Positions 1 through 8,650 of a stretch of DNA of 64,000 nt are shown in pieces (position 1 is the stretch's first letter; each line of letters begins with the position of its first letter). A program made the position numbers and the translations under genes. The notes under the pieces are model-generated. The model saw only the letters and a program-made list of their open reading frames with translations, did no database searches and had not been told where the DNA came from. This DNA comes from Candidatus Loosdrechtia aerotolerans (lineage in GTDB: Bacteria > Planctomycetota > Brocadiia > Brocadiales > Brocadiaceae): positions 1 through 64,000 of the forward strand of contig SOER01000001.1 in NCBI GenBank assembly GCA_021646405.1, given 5' to 3'.

Positions 1-1
1 A

Positions 2-600
2 TTAGGTGTCTGTAGAACAGCCGTATATAAGATGCGGAAGAAGTTCACCGAAAGCAAGTTTGATACTATCGTGGAATTGCTGCAAGAGAAGCCTCGAAGC
101 GGCCAGCCTCTCAAAGTAGATAAGAGAGTGGAATCTGCCGTTTCCATGATAGCCTGTTCAGAGCCTCCCCAGGGGGCTGCACGATGGACACTGGAGTTAC
201 TAGGAGAGAAACTGGTAGAGTTAAAAGTAGTAGAATCCATTTGTTTAGAAAGCGTAAGAAAGGCTTTAAAAAAAACGACCTGAAACCATGTTTGAATACC
301 CATACACCTGGTTCTTTTTACGAAGTATTTCCTCCTGAAGAGGCTTTTGATCTTGCTCAAAAGTTTCAGGTACACTATACGCCTAAAAAGGGCAGTTGGC
401 TTAATATGGCCGAAATAGAATTCCCGGCTCTTTCCCGGCAGTGCCTCGCCCGACGTATCCCCAAGAGGGAAACCCTGGAAAAAGAGGTCCTTGCATGGGC
501 TGAAAATCGTAATAAAAAATGTACAACGGTAAGCTGGAAATTTACGAAAGACACTGCTCGTGAAAAACTTAAAAGCAAATACCATATATTTAAAAATTAA
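2..600 (+). pseudogene. IS630-family transposase remnant, cut by the window edge and internally deleted
   Basis: The reading frame from base 2 gives the helix-turn-helix part of an IS630-type transposase (LGVCRTAVYKMRKKF, then a WTLELL...VRKALKK stretch). At an A8 run (268-275) the frame breaks: the first frame stops at 281-283, while a -1 shift continues as NDLKP. After NDLKP the sequence jumps directly to NTHTPGSFYE and the carboxy end (HYTPKKGSWLNMAEIEF, LARRIPKRETLE), ending at 598-600. In intact relatives about 190 residues with the first two catalytic aspartates lie between these points. Only the final glutamate region (AEIE) survives, so the protein cannot be an active DDE enzyme. The 5' end lies outside the window. 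The A8 run could be a slippage site of the parent element, but the deletion makes this irrelevant now. Confidence 0.85.
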
Positions 601-687
601 ATAGAAACAGGACTAGTAATTTTAACTTACAATAATACTTCTCCAATAATATCTATTTTCCATTTGAGCAAAAATTGTATTATTTAG

Positions 688-923
688 ACATTTTTGTATT
701 GTTCCAGGAATAGATTTTTTACACGTTTTATAGCAAAATTTTATACTGAAATTTTAGAGGAAAATGCTGTCGTTCATGAAAATCGGGTAAGATTGTTTCT
801 GCCGGAAGATGGGAAGTAAAGCTACTAAAAATAACAGATAAGCAATTTGAACGAATGAAGGTTTTTAATGGAGAAACACGAAAAGCAACAGAAAAAGCAC
901 CCGAACAACCCAGTTTCTTTTGA
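688..923 (+). pseudogene. Frameshifted small gene of unknown function
   Basis: In the 427 bases between the transposase remnant and hemB, one frame reads through FYTEILEENAVVHENRVRLF then LPED and stops at 817-819. From base 810 another frame continues as WEVKLLKITDKQFERMKVFN and ends at 921-923. Restoring one T near 809-811 would join them as LPEDWEVKLL, so a one-base deletion in a gene of roughly 65-75 codons is the simplest reading. No ATG lies upstream in frame (a stop is at 685-687; a TTG is at 694), so the 5' end may also be lost. I do not recognise the family. The size, and its position beside an IS remnant, would fit a decayed toxin-antitoxin or similar small accessory gene, but this is a guess. 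Its last codons overlap a hairpin (arms 898-906 and 927-935). Confidence 0.4.
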
Positions 924-1027
924 ATCGTTCGGGTGTATCGGCAAATATAACAGGTTAAAAGAATGGAATTGTATCACACAAATACCTACCAGCAAGCCAC
1001 AACGGTGCTGGCTTCTTAACCATCCTT

Positions 1028-2023
1028 TTATTTGTTCTTCAACCACTGTGCAGCATCCTTTGCCCAATAGGTCAGGATCATATCAGCACCGGCACGCTTG
1101 ATGCCTGTTAAGATCTCCAGGGCTACCCGCTTTTCATCGATCCAGCCCTTTTCTGCCGCAGCCTTCACGATGGAAAATTCACCACTCACATTGTAAGCTG
1201 CAACGGGATACCCGAAATTGTCCTTTATCATCCGGATAATATCAAGATAGGCTAATGCGGGTTTTACCATTACCATATCAGCACCTTCTTCAATATCAAG
1301 CGATACCTCCCGCAACGCCTCCAGGGCGTTATGAGGGTCCATCTGATACGATGCGCGGTCTCCGAACCCCGGCGTGGACTCAGCAGCTTCCCGAAACGGG
1401 CCGTAAAAGCCAGAGGCGTATTTTGCAGAATATGCCATGATGGGAATGTGTTCAAAACCATTCTCGTCAAGCCCCTGCCGGATTGCACCTACACGACCAT
1501 CCATCATATCACTCGGGGCTATTATATCTGCACCTGCCTTTGCATGAGAAACAGACTCTTTCACCAGGAGTTCCAGAGTCATATCATTATCCACATCAAA
1601 ATGGCCCGTCCTCTCATCTCTTCTCACAAACCCGCAGTGCCCGTGGTCCGTGTATTCACACATGCAGACGTCCGTAATCACAAGGATATCCTTTACTTCT
1701 TTTTTAATTGCCCGAATTGCTTTTTGAATGATACCTTCATCCGCATAGGCATCGGAACCCATTTCATTCTTTTCCTCAGGAATCCCGAAAAGAATAATAC
1801 CGGGAATCCCAAGTCCCTCCAGGATTTTTACCTCTTCAACCAGCTTATCGGTAGACATTTGATAGTTTCCGGGCATAGAGGGTATTTGCTGTTTTACACC
1901 GTTCCCGGGACGAACAAAAAGGGGCATAATGAGATCATCTGCCGTCAGGTGCGTTTCTCTTACCAACCTTCTTATATTCTCATTTTTCCGTAATCTGCGT
2001 AAGCGCTGTAATGGAAATCCCAT
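1028..2023 (-). CDS. hemB: Delta-aminolevulinic acid dehydratase (porphobilinogen synthase)
   Basis: Condenses two 5-aminolevulinate molecules to porphobilinogen in the cytosol, an early step of heme synthesis; heme demand fits the cytochromes nearby. The 331-residue product has the family landmarks: MPLFV near residue 33, the zinc site [14 protein letters not shown] (Cys120, Cys122, Cys130), the Schiff-base lysines in [15 protein letters not shown] (Lys201) and [12 protein letters not shown] (Lys254), and YNVSGEFSI near the end. I place the start at the ATG at 2021-2023 because AAGGAA (2031-2036) lies seven bases upstream; an in-frame ATG at 2059 would add 12 residues without family similarity. 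Transcribed divergently from mazG; the shared spacer holds a small palindrome (2156-2173). A weak stem-loop (989-1011) follows the stop but lacks a clear T run. Confidence 0.97.
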   Translation of the reverse strand: MGFPLQRLRRLRKNENIRRLVRETHLTADDLIMPLFVRPGNGVKQQIPSMPGNYQMSTDKLVEEVKILEGLGIPGIILFGIPEEKNEMGSDAYADEGIIQKAIRAIKKEVKDILVITDVCMCEYTDHGHCGFVRRDERTGHFDVDNDMTLELLVKESVSHAKAGADIIAPSDMMDGRVGAIRQGLDENGFEHIPIMAYSAKYASGFYGPFREAAESTPGFGDRASYQMDPHNALEALREVSLDIEEGADMVMVKPALAYLDIIRMIKDNFGYPVAAYNVSGEFSIVKAAAEKGWIDEKRVALEILTGIKRAGADMILTYWAKDAAQWLKNK

Positions 2024-2263
2024 ATTCTTTTTCCTTAAATAAGATGTTAAAAAAATCATGTCCCTAACCTTGCTGAAAGGATAGGTTTAAAATATGTATA
2101 TATTATCATCTGCATATTTGACTTCAATAAAAATAATTGCTAGAATCCCGGGATACGGTATACCGGTAACCGGAAGCGTATGTACAACACGTTATGCACG
2201 ATACAGCGGTAAAGATTTCCACAGTATAGTATTGTGAACAATTTTCTAGGCAGGTAATTATCA

Positions 2264-3067
2264 ATGAATACATCTGAAGACAGATCTACTTCGTTATTAT
2301 ACGATTTAACTGAACTGATGCAGAAATTACGCGGGAAAGACGGATGCCCCTGGGATAAAGAACAGAGCCATGCGTCTTTGAAACCGCATCTGATAGAAGA
2401 AACATACGAGGTAATAGATGCAATCGATTCCGAAGATCCTTCTCAACTCAAAGAGGAATTGGCAGATCTCTTTTTCCATATTATCTTCCATTGTCAAATA
2501 GCAAAAGAAAAAGGGACGTTTGATATTGAGGGTGTAATGGCGTTATGCCTTGATAAAATGACACGTCGTCATCCCCATGTTTTCGGGGATGCCACAGCAA
2601 CGACACCGGAAGAAGTACTCCGGCAATGGGATGAGATCAAAAAGAAGGAAAAAGGATACGAAGAAAGGAAGTCCGTCGTCGACGGCCTCCCCAAATATCT
2701 CCCGGCCCTTCAAAAGGCCCAGAAGGTGCAGAAGAAAGCAGCCAAGGTAGGTTTTGACTGGACAAACATCAATGATGTCATTGCCAAGGTAGATGAAGAA
2801 CTGGCAGAGGTCAAAGAGGCGATTCAGAGAAACAGGCCGGAAGATGTGGAGGAAGAGGTTGGAGACCTCCTCTTCTCTATTGTAAATCTTTCCCGTTTTT
2901 TAAAGCTTGAGACAGAGAATGTCCTCCATAAAACGATCTGTAAATTTGTTGACCGGTTTAAAAAAGTCGAAGCAGAGCTTGCATCTATGGGTAAGGATAT
3001 CGAAAAGTGTACGCTGGAGGAAATGGATGCCATATGGAATAAGATAAAGCAAAAGGATAGATCGTGA
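2264..3067 (+). CDS. mazG: MazG nucleoside triphosphate pyrophosphohydrolase
   Basis: Hydrolyses (d)NTPs to NMP and pyrophosphate, a house-cleaning and stress-related activity in the cytosol. The 267-residue protein has the duplicated all-alpha MazG fold: the first copy carries LRGKDGCPWDKEQ (about residues 23-35), HLIEETYE and ELADLFFHI; the second carries KVDEELAEVKEAI and EEVGDLLFSIVNL (about 175-215), with the usual EExxE and ExxD metal-binding acids. The length matches full-length two-domain MazG of the E. coli type. The ATG at 2264 follows an AGGCAGG box, an acceptable ribosome-binding site. It stands alone on the plus strand, about 200 bases before mqnE. Confidence 0.95.
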   Translation: MNTSEDRSTSLLYDLTELMQKLRGKDGCPWDKEQSHASLKPHLIEETYEVIDAIDSEDPSQLKEELADLFFHIIFHCQIAKEKGTFDIEGVMALCLDKMTRRHPHVFGDATATTPEEVLRQWDEIKKKEKGYEERKSVVDGLPKYLPALQKAQKVQKKAAKVGFDWTNINDVIAKVDEELAEVKEAIQRNRPEDVEEEVGDLLFSIVNLSRFLKLETENVLHKTICKFVDRFKKVEAELASMGKDIEKCTLEEMDAIWNKIKQKDRS

Positions 3068-3148
3068 GAAAAGATTATCTCTGTTTCAGAATACATAGAT
3101 AGCAAAAAATAAAGATCCAGATAACCACACAGGACATATTCCTTGATT

Positions 3149-3177
3149 TTGACCTCAAATTCTGATATTTTCATAAA
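3149..3177 (+). promoter_or_regulatory. Possible sigma-70-type promoter for mqnE
   Basis: TTGACC at 3149-3154 and CATAAA at 3172-3177 are separated by 17 bases in the mazG-mqnE spacer, leaving a leader of roughly 90 bases before the mqnE ATG. The -35 box is good and the -10 box is only fair. No other clear candidate lies in the spacer. Confidence 0.35.
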
Positions 3178-3271
3178 ATTACTATATTTTTATTATTTGA
3201 ATATTCTGCGTTAATCCGTATCTGGAATAAAATTATGAAAAATTCCATTCAGAATAGTATAAGTATTACGT

Positions 3272-4342
3272 ATGTCATCAGTATATGATATCCTTAAGAA
3301 GGCAGAACAGGGAGAACGTTTGAACTTTGAGGATGGCGTAAGGCTTTTTCAGTCCGATGACATCCTTCATATTGGTCATGTCGCAAACACCATTCGTGAG
3401 CGAAAAAACGGTAATAATGCATACTACATTATCAACCGGCACATTAATTACTCTAACGTTTGTAAAAACCGCTGCAAATTTTGCGCGTTTGGCAGAGACC
3501 AGGAGGAAGCAGGCGCTTATGTTATGGATAGAAAAGAAATTCTGGAGAAGGCTATAGCTGCCGTGGAAGAAGGCGCTACTGAGTTACATATCGTTGGCGG
3601 ATTGCACCCTGAGCTTCCGTTCAACTTTTATGTAAATATAATTCGTGAAATCCATGAAACCTGTCCTGAAGTACATATTAAGGCATTTACCGCAGTAGAA
3701 ATCGAACATCTGTCACACAGGGCACAACTTTCAGTACGTGAAACATTGAAAATACTGAAAGAAGCCGGGCTTGGTTCCCTGCCCGGAGGTGGTGCCGAAA
3801 TATTTTCCCTTAAGGTCCGTGAGCAGTTATGTCCGGAAAAACTCAGTGGAGAAGGATGGCTGCGGGTTATGCGTGAGGCTCACAATCAGGGATTGCGAAG
3901 CAATGCAACCATGCTCTACGGCCACATAGAAACACCCGGGGACAGGGTGAATCACCTTATTGCCCTGAGAGAACTTCAGGATGAAACGGGCGGCTTCATG
4001 GCCTTTATTCCACTGGCATTTCATCCAAAGAATACCGGATTATCAAACCGTTTCAGTACTACAGCAATGCTTGACCTGAAGGTTATATCTATAAGCCGGC
4101 TGCTTCTTGATAACTTTGACCATATTAAGGCATATTGGATCATGCTGGGAACGAAATTATCCCAGGTATCTCTCAGCTTCGGTGTTGATGATATTGACGG
4201 AACAATTCAGGAGGAGAAAATTACCCATGCCGCTGGTGCTGAAACACCTGAAGCCTTATCTGTTCATGAAATAAGAAGACTCATTCAAGAAGCTGGTCGC
4301 GACCCAAGAGAGCGGGATACATTGTACAGCCCGATTAAATAG
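3272..4342 (+). CDS. mqnE: Aminofutalosine synthase (radical SAM), futalosine menaquinone pathway
   Basis: Joins 3-[(1-carboxyvinyl)oxy]benzoate to the adenosyl group of SAM to give 6-amino-6-deoxyfutalosine, a committed early step of menaquinone synthesis by the futalosine route. The 356-residue protein has the cluster motif NVCKNRCKFCAF (Cys64, Cys68, Cys71), the VGGLHPELPF stretch and KAFTAVEI that distinguish MqnE from its paralogue MqnC (which usually has QGGLHP), and the GAEIF and MLYGHIET blocks. Length is normal. No strong Shine-Dalgarno precedes the ATG. The other futalosine genes are not in the window. The menaquinone made would serve complex I, encoded about 40 kb away. Confidence 0.93.
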   Translation: MSSVYDILKKAEQGERLNFEDGVRLFQSDDILHIGHVANTIRERKNGNNAYYIINRHINYSNVCKNRCKFCAFGRDQEEAGAYVMDRKEILEKAIAAVEEGATELHIVGGLHPELPFNFYVNIIREIHETCPEVHIKAFTAVEIEHLSHRAQLSVRETLKILKEAGLGSLPGGGAEIFSLKVREQLCPEKLSGEGWLRVMREAHNQGLRSNATMLYGHIETPGDRVNHLIALRELQDETGGFMAFIPLAFHPKNTGLSNRFSTTAMLDLKVISISRLLLDNFDHIKAYWIMLGTKLSQVSLSFGVDDIDGTIQEEKITHAAGAETPEALSVHEIRRLIQEAGRDPRERDTLYSPIK

Positions 4343-4429
4343 AAGAAAATTATCCCACAAGATGAAGTATATGTTACTTTAAACAGTGAATACTCTGTTC
4401 GCTATTTCAAAGAAATTCGTAATTACCCA

Positions 4430-4532
4430 GGTTCAAAGTTCAGGGTTCCCGGTTTAAAATTTAGCAGGTGAGGAGTGAGGCTGATCACCTTGACGCTTTT
4501 AACCCTGAACTTTGAACCTTGAACCCTGAACC
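4430..4532. repeat. Inverted repeat with 18-bp perfect arms plus a third partial arm copy
   Basis: GGTTCAAAGTTCAGGGTT (4430-4447) is exactly complementary to 4501-4518, with a 53-base loop. A further degenerate copy of the right arm (TTGAACCCTGAACC, 4519-4532) follows directly. The symmetry continues imperfectly outward (GTAATTAC-like on the left, GTAACTAC on the right) for about 16 bases. It fills most of the gap between mqnE and the next operon. It resembles the dispersed low-complexity GTTCAAAGTTC-type repeats found in many bacterial genomes; it could act as a terminator-like hairpin, but no T run follows. Confidence 0.8.
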
Positions 4533-4610
4533 TTAGTAACTACAGAAATTCCGATTTGCTGTATATCAAAAAGTTTTGTTTATCCATGTTAGGAGGTTTT
4601 TAAGGAATTA

Positions 4611-6536
4611 ATGACTACATTCCCAAATCTTTTTCGTCCTTTTAAAATCGGTTCCTTAACGATAAAGAACCGCATGGTAATGTCACCTATGGAAACCCAT
4701 CTCTGCGATAAAGAGGGTTTTGTTACGGAGGAGATTATTGCCTATTATAAAGAACGTGCCCTTGGCGGAGTTGGTTATATCACCATAGAGAACACCACTG
4801 TAGAACCCGCCGGCAGGGTGAACGACGGTATGTTGTGTATACATGATGATAAATTTATCCCGGGGTTAAAAAAACTCACAGATAGTATACATTCGGCAGG
4901 CGGAAAACTTGTATTGCAATTAAGTCATGCGGGGAGAGAGGCACTTCCCTATTTTACAGGCCTGGAACCGGTAGCCCCCTCCCCTATTCCAAGCCCTTTA
5001 ACCAAACACGTACCAAAAGAACTAACCATCGACCAGATCGAATCCATTGTCCGGAAATTTGCTGAGGGAGCAGAGCGTGCTGTGAAGGCCGGATTTGATG
5101 GTGTTGAGATCCACATGGCACACGGTTACCTCGTAAATCAGTTCTTTTCTCCTGAATCCAACACACGAATAGATATGTATGGCGGGGATACCGTTCGCCG
5201 TTCCCGTTTTGCCAGGGAAATTGTTGAGAGTATCAGAAGGCAAGTACCCGGGGATTACCCGATAATCTGCCGCATTAGCGCAGATGAATACACTGAAACA
5301 GGGTTAAAACTGGAAGAGAGTAAAGAGATTGCCAGAATATTAGAACAGGCAGGCGCCAGCGCCATCCATGTTTCTGCATGCAATTATGCATCTGCCTTTT
5401 ACAACATACCGTGTTATTACCTGGAGGAAGGATGCTTCGTACATTTAGCTGAAGGCATTAAACCCGTTGTTCAAATACCGGTATTAACGGTAGGCAGGAT
5501 CGTAAATCCTGCTATGGCTGAAAATATACTGAAAGAAAACAAAGCTGATCTTATTGTATTAGGCCGTGTACTCATTGCAGACCCTCACTTTCCCAACAAG
5601 GTAAAAGAGGGCCGGATTGAAGATATAAGAACCTGTTTAAGCTGCAACCGATGTATAGAGAGCATTTCCGATAAAAAGCTTGTGTGTACCGTTAACCCAT
5701 CAATTGGAAAAGAGGGTGCTTCTTATGGAGAAAAAACAACCCAACCAAAAAGAATATTAATTGTTGGCGGCGGGCCTGCAGGATTATCGGCAGCTCATCT
5801 TTTATCCGCCCGCGGACATACTGTTACCCTGTGGGAAAAGGAATCGCAACTCGGAGGAAGTCTTCGCTACGCCTCCATGGCACCCGGAAAAGAACCGGTA
5901 AGGAAGTTTATCGATTATTTAATCCATCAGGTTAAGAAAGCAAACATCTCAATTTTGCTGGAAAAAGAAGCAACTGAGGCATCCGTCAAACAGTTTGCAG
6001 CCGATGTCGTTATTCTTGCCCATGGTGCCCATAATGTTCCGGTAGAAATTGACGGAATAAAGGGTAATGGTGTGCTCCATGTGAAAAAGGCATTCGCAAC
6101 TGTTCATTCGCTGGGAAAAAACATAGCAATCGTTGGAGGAGGACCCGAGGGGTGTGAACTTGCAGACTTCCTTGCATCTCAGGGTAAGAAGGTTACCCTT
6201 ATTGAAATGAGGCGTGTTCTCGGGTTGGAACTCGTTGCACATCCCCGTTACCACGTTTGTGAACGTCTAAAAAAACTCGGCGCCCATTTACATGTTAATA
6301 CAAAAGTAACCGAGGTTGGCCACGACTATATAATCATTCGTCGCCGAAGAGAGGCAGATCAAAAACTTGATGGGTTTGACAATATCGTTACCCCTATACT
6401 CCACCAACCAAACCCTGCACTTGCAACGCCTCTTCAAGCCCTTGCCCCGGAGGTCTACACTATAGGTGATGCATTAGGAGGCCGTACAGCACTTGAGGCT
6501 ATTACAGAAGGTACAGAAATTGGAATGAAGATCTAA
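4611..6536 (+). CDS. NADH:flavin oxidoreductase / 2,4-dienoyl-CoA reductase-like Fe-S flavoenzyme
   Basis: Three-part flavoenzyme of the FadH/old-yellow-enzyme group (641 residues). Residues about 1-330 form an FMN-binding TIM barrel (KNRMVMSPMETHL, HAGREAL, GVEIHMAHGYLVNQFFSP, LGRVLIADPHF). Then comes a cluster motif CLSCNRC followed by VCTVNP, which in this family binds a 4Fe-4S cluster. The last third holds two dinucleotide-binding loops, ILIVGGGPAGLSAAHLL (FAD) and IAIVGGGPEGCELADFL (NAD(P)H). Family members reduce enoyl-CoA double bonds, aldehydes or related substrates using NAD(P)H; the substrate cannot be read from the sequence. AGGAGG lies 14 bases upstream of the ATG and AAGGAA three bases upstream, so start spacing is unusual either way. 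First gene of a four-gene operon; the next ATG follows its stop without a gap. Confidence 0.88.
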   Translation: MTTFPNLFRPFKIGSLTIKNRMVMSPMETHLCDKEGFVTEEIIAYYKERALGGVGYITIENTTVEPAGRVNDGMLCIHDDKFIPGLKKLTDSIHSAGGKLVLQLSHAGREALPYFTGLEPVAPSPIPSPLTKHVPKELTIDQIESIVRKFAEGAERAVKAGFDGVEIHMAHGYLVNQFFSPESNTRIDMYGGDTVRRSRFAREIVESIRRQVPGDYPIICRISADEYTETGLKLEESKEIARILEQAGASAIHVSACNYASAFYNIPCYYLEEGCFVHLAEGIKPVVQIPVLTVGRIVNPAMAENILKENKADLIVLGRVLIADPHFPNKVKEGRIEDIRTCLSCNRCIESISDKKLVCTVNPSIGKEGASYGEKTTQPKRILIVGGGPAGLSAAHLLSARGHTVTLWEKESQLGGSLRYASMAPGKEPVRKFIDYLIHQVKKANISILLEKEATEASVKQFAADVVILAHGAHNVPVEIDGIKGNGVLHVKKAFATVHSLGKNIAIVGGGPEGCELADFLASQGKKVTLIEMRRVLGLELVAHPRYHVCERLKKLGAHLHVNTKVTEVGHDYIIIRRRREADQKLDGFDNIVTPILHQPNPALATPLQALAPEVYTIGDALGGRTALEAITEGTEIGMKI

Positions 6537-7877
6537 ATGAGGAACCAATCGAAGAGGAGAACAATTGTAATAGGTTTAGATGGCACGCCTTACAGCCTTC
6601 TTTGTAAACTCACAGAGCAGGGTGCCTGTCCAAATCTATCCAGATTGTTATCCACAGGCTCATTGCATGAAATGAAATCTTCACACCCTGCTGTTTCTTC
6701 TGTCGCATGGACATCCTTTATGACGGGAACAAACCCGGCAAAACATGGTATTTTTGGCTTTGTTGACAGGTATCCCAATACGTACGATATATATTACCCC
6801 AATTCCAAACACATCATGAGCAGGACCATCTGGGACATCCTCCGTGACTATAATAAACGGTCCATCGTAATTAATGTACCTTCAACATATCCGGCATCAG
6901 AAATGAATGGCATATTAATTGCGGGATTTGTGGCTATAGATCTTGTTCGTGCAACATTTCCGGCTTCGGTTGCTCCTCTGCTCAAAGAAATGGATTACAA
7001 AATCGATGTCAGTACAGAACTTATCCATGAATCGAAGGATCGGTTACTTGAGGATTTGTTTTTAACACTGGAAAAGAGGGTGCATACAATCCTTCATTTT
7101 CTGAAACATGAGACATTCAATCTTTTTATTGGAGTACTTACAGAGACTGACAGGTTGCATCATTTTTTCTGGGAATCTCACGAAGAAAGTGATGAAAAAT
7201 ATCACCGCTTCTTCCTGGATTATTATAGAATAATCGATGTTTTCCTTGGTAAAGTCATGGAATATGTGGATGATCACACCACACTCATCATTTTATCCGA
7301 TCATGGATTTTGCACATTAAAACATGAGGTATATATTAATCACTGGTTACGGGAAGAGGGATACTTGCATTTCAGAACAATACCACCGAAATCTTTACAC
7401 GCCTTAGGAGAAGGATCAAGGGCTTACTGTCTGGACCCGGGGAGAATTTATCTTAATCTGAGAGGCCGTGAACGTGCCGGGTATGTAGCACCTGGCGACG
7501 AATATGAACACCTGAGAAATATGCTTATATCAAAACTCACAAAAATAAAAGACCCTGTTACAGACACAACGATTATTGATAAGGTATATAAGCGGGAGGA
7601 AATTTACCACGGAAGGTATTTTGACAGGGCACCTGATATCATTATTGAACCGAAACACGGTTATGATTTAAAAGGTGCTCTATATCACAGTACCCTGTTA
7701 GATAAAGGCATCTTTACTGGTATGCATACCTATGATAATGCCTTTGTCTATATTAACCATACAGCTGTTACCAAACACCCTCTGGAAATTGTTGACGTAG
7801 CTGCAACTATTCTGGCATCATTAGACATCCCGGTACCAAACGAATTTGACGGTACCAATTTTATACAATGGAATTAA
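6537..7877 (+). CDS. Alkaline-phosphatase-superfamily phosphodiesterase/nucleotide pyrophosphatase-like hydrolase
   Basis: The 446-residue protein belongs to the type I phosphodiesterase/nucleotide-pyrophosphatase branch of the alkaline phosphatase superfamily. Seen in order: VIGLDGTPYSLL near the amino end (first metal aspartate), HPAVSSVAWTSFMTGTNPAK with the expected Ser/Thr nucleophile, and LIILSDHGFC carrying the metal-binding Asp-His pair, followed by RAPDIIIEP. There is no signal peptide, so it is probably cytosolic. Such proteins cleave phosphodiesters or phosphonates; the substrate is unknown here. The ATG abuts the upstream stop, and the gene overlaps the next by 10 bases, indicating translational coupling. 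Confidence 0.82.
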   Translation: MRNQSKRRTIVIGLDGTPYSLLCKLTEQGACPNLSRLLSTGSLHEMKSSHPAVSSVAWTSFMTGTNPAKHGIFGFVDRYPNTYDIYYPNSKHIMSRTIWDILRDYNKRSIVINVPSTYPASEMNGILIAGFVAIDLVRATFPASVAPLLKEMDYKIDVSTELIHESKDRLLEDLFLTLEKRVHTILHFLKHETFNLFIGVLTETDRLHHFFWESHEESDEKYHRFFLDYYRIIDVFLGKVMEYVDDHTTLIILSDHGFCTLKHEVYINHWLREEGYLHFRTIPPKSLHALGEGSRAYCLDPGRIYLNLRGRERAGYVAPGDEYEHLRNMLISKLTKIKDPVTDTTIIDKVYKREEIYHGRYFDRAPDIIIEPKHGYDLKGALYHSTLLDKGIFTGMHTYDNAFVYINHTAVTKHPLEIVDVAATILASLDIPVPNEFDGTNFIQWN

Positions 7878-8635
7878 CCATTATCGGTTCCGGTACAGGA
7901 ATACCATCAAAAACAAGGGCATACCCATGCGTCCTCGTGAAAATACGGGACAAACACCTTATCTTTGATACCGGGCCGGGTTCCCTGCGCCAGTTACTTT
8001 TTGCCGGTGTTACCTACCTGGATATCGACCATATATATTACAGTCATTTCCATCTTGATCACTCATTTGATTTAGCCTCTATCCTTTTTACCATGAGATA
8101 TAATGAACCTCCCAGAACAGAACCCCTTTCTGTTACAGGACCAATTGGTCTGAAGGCATTTTATGAAGGTCTGGTATCAGTGTTTGGAGACGTCATAAAA
8201 CCAAAAGATTTTAACCTGCACCTTGAAGAAATTGGCAAGGGGGAACTACGTTATGATGATTGGAAGGTTGTTATAGAACCATTACAACATACAACACAGA
8301 GCATAGGGTTCCGAATAGAATCCTATGACAAGAGAACATTGGCGTATTCCGGGGATACAGACTATTGTAACGGCATTCTTCGTCTAGCCAAAAGGGTTCA
8401 TACACTCATCCTGGAATGTTCTTTCCCTGATGACAGAAAGATTGAAGGGCATCTTACACCTCAACTCTGTGCTAAAATTGCGGATGAATCTCAGTGCAAC
8501 AGACTAATACTTACACACCTTTATCCAATTTGTGACAGAACGATAAAAAACAACGGAGATTTACTCAAGAAGCTTAGAAACATTTACAGAGGAGAAATTG
8601 TATTTGCAGAAGATCTTGCTGGATTCATCATTTAA
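7868..8635 (+). CDS. MBL-fold metal-dependent hydrolase (RNase Z / PhnP-like group)
   Basis: A 255-residue metallo-beta-lactamase-fold protein. The zinc signature SHFHLDHS gives His60, His62, Asp64 and His65; further expected ligands lie in LQHTTQS, YSGDTDYC and LTHLYP near the carboxy end. The amino end (MELTIIGSGTGIPSKTRAYP) is typical of the RNase Z-like branch, whose members cleave phosphodiester or cyclic phosphate bonds. It lacks the exosite arm of true tRNase Z, so I do not name it rnz. It overlaps the preceding phosphodiesterase-like gene by 10 bases. Two phosphoester-type hydrolases in one operon suggest sequential steps on one phosphorylated metabolite (inference). Confidence 0.85.
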   Translation: MELTIIGSGTGIPSKTRAYPCVLVKIRDKHLIFDTGPGSLRQLLFAGVTYLDIDHIYYSHFHLDHSFDLASILFTMRYNEPPRTEPLSVTGPIGLKAFYEGLVSVFGDVIKPKDFNLHLEEIGKGELRYDDWKVVIEPLQHTTQSIGFRIESYDKRTLAYSGDTDYCNGILRLAKRVHTLILECSFPDDRKIEGHLTPQLCAKIADESQCNRLILTHLYPICDRTIKNNGDLLKKLRNIYRGEIVFAEDLAGFII

Positions 8636-8650
8636 GAAACGGAGGTAAAT

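Noticed and set aside
898-935. 9-bp perfect hairpin CACCCGAAC/GTTCGGGTG
   Set aside because: The 20-base loop and the absence of a T run on either strand make a terminator unlikely; mentioned only with the decayed gene.
989-1011. Possible hemB terminator CCAGCA/TGCTGG
   Set aside because: Stem is short, alternative pairings compete and no T run follows on the minus strand.
825-1101. Short antisense frames around 825-1101
   Set aside because: They lie across the decayed small gene and the hemB end in other frames, have no ribosome-binding site and no protein-like conservation.
2021-2059. Longer hemB start at 2059
   Set aside because: The added 12 residues have no family counterpart, and the ATG at 2023 has a proper AAGGAA box.
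2156-2173. Overlapping palindromes CGGTATACCG and CCGGTAACCGG in the hemB-mazG spacer
   Set aside because: Short and single; could be an operator but nothing supports it further.
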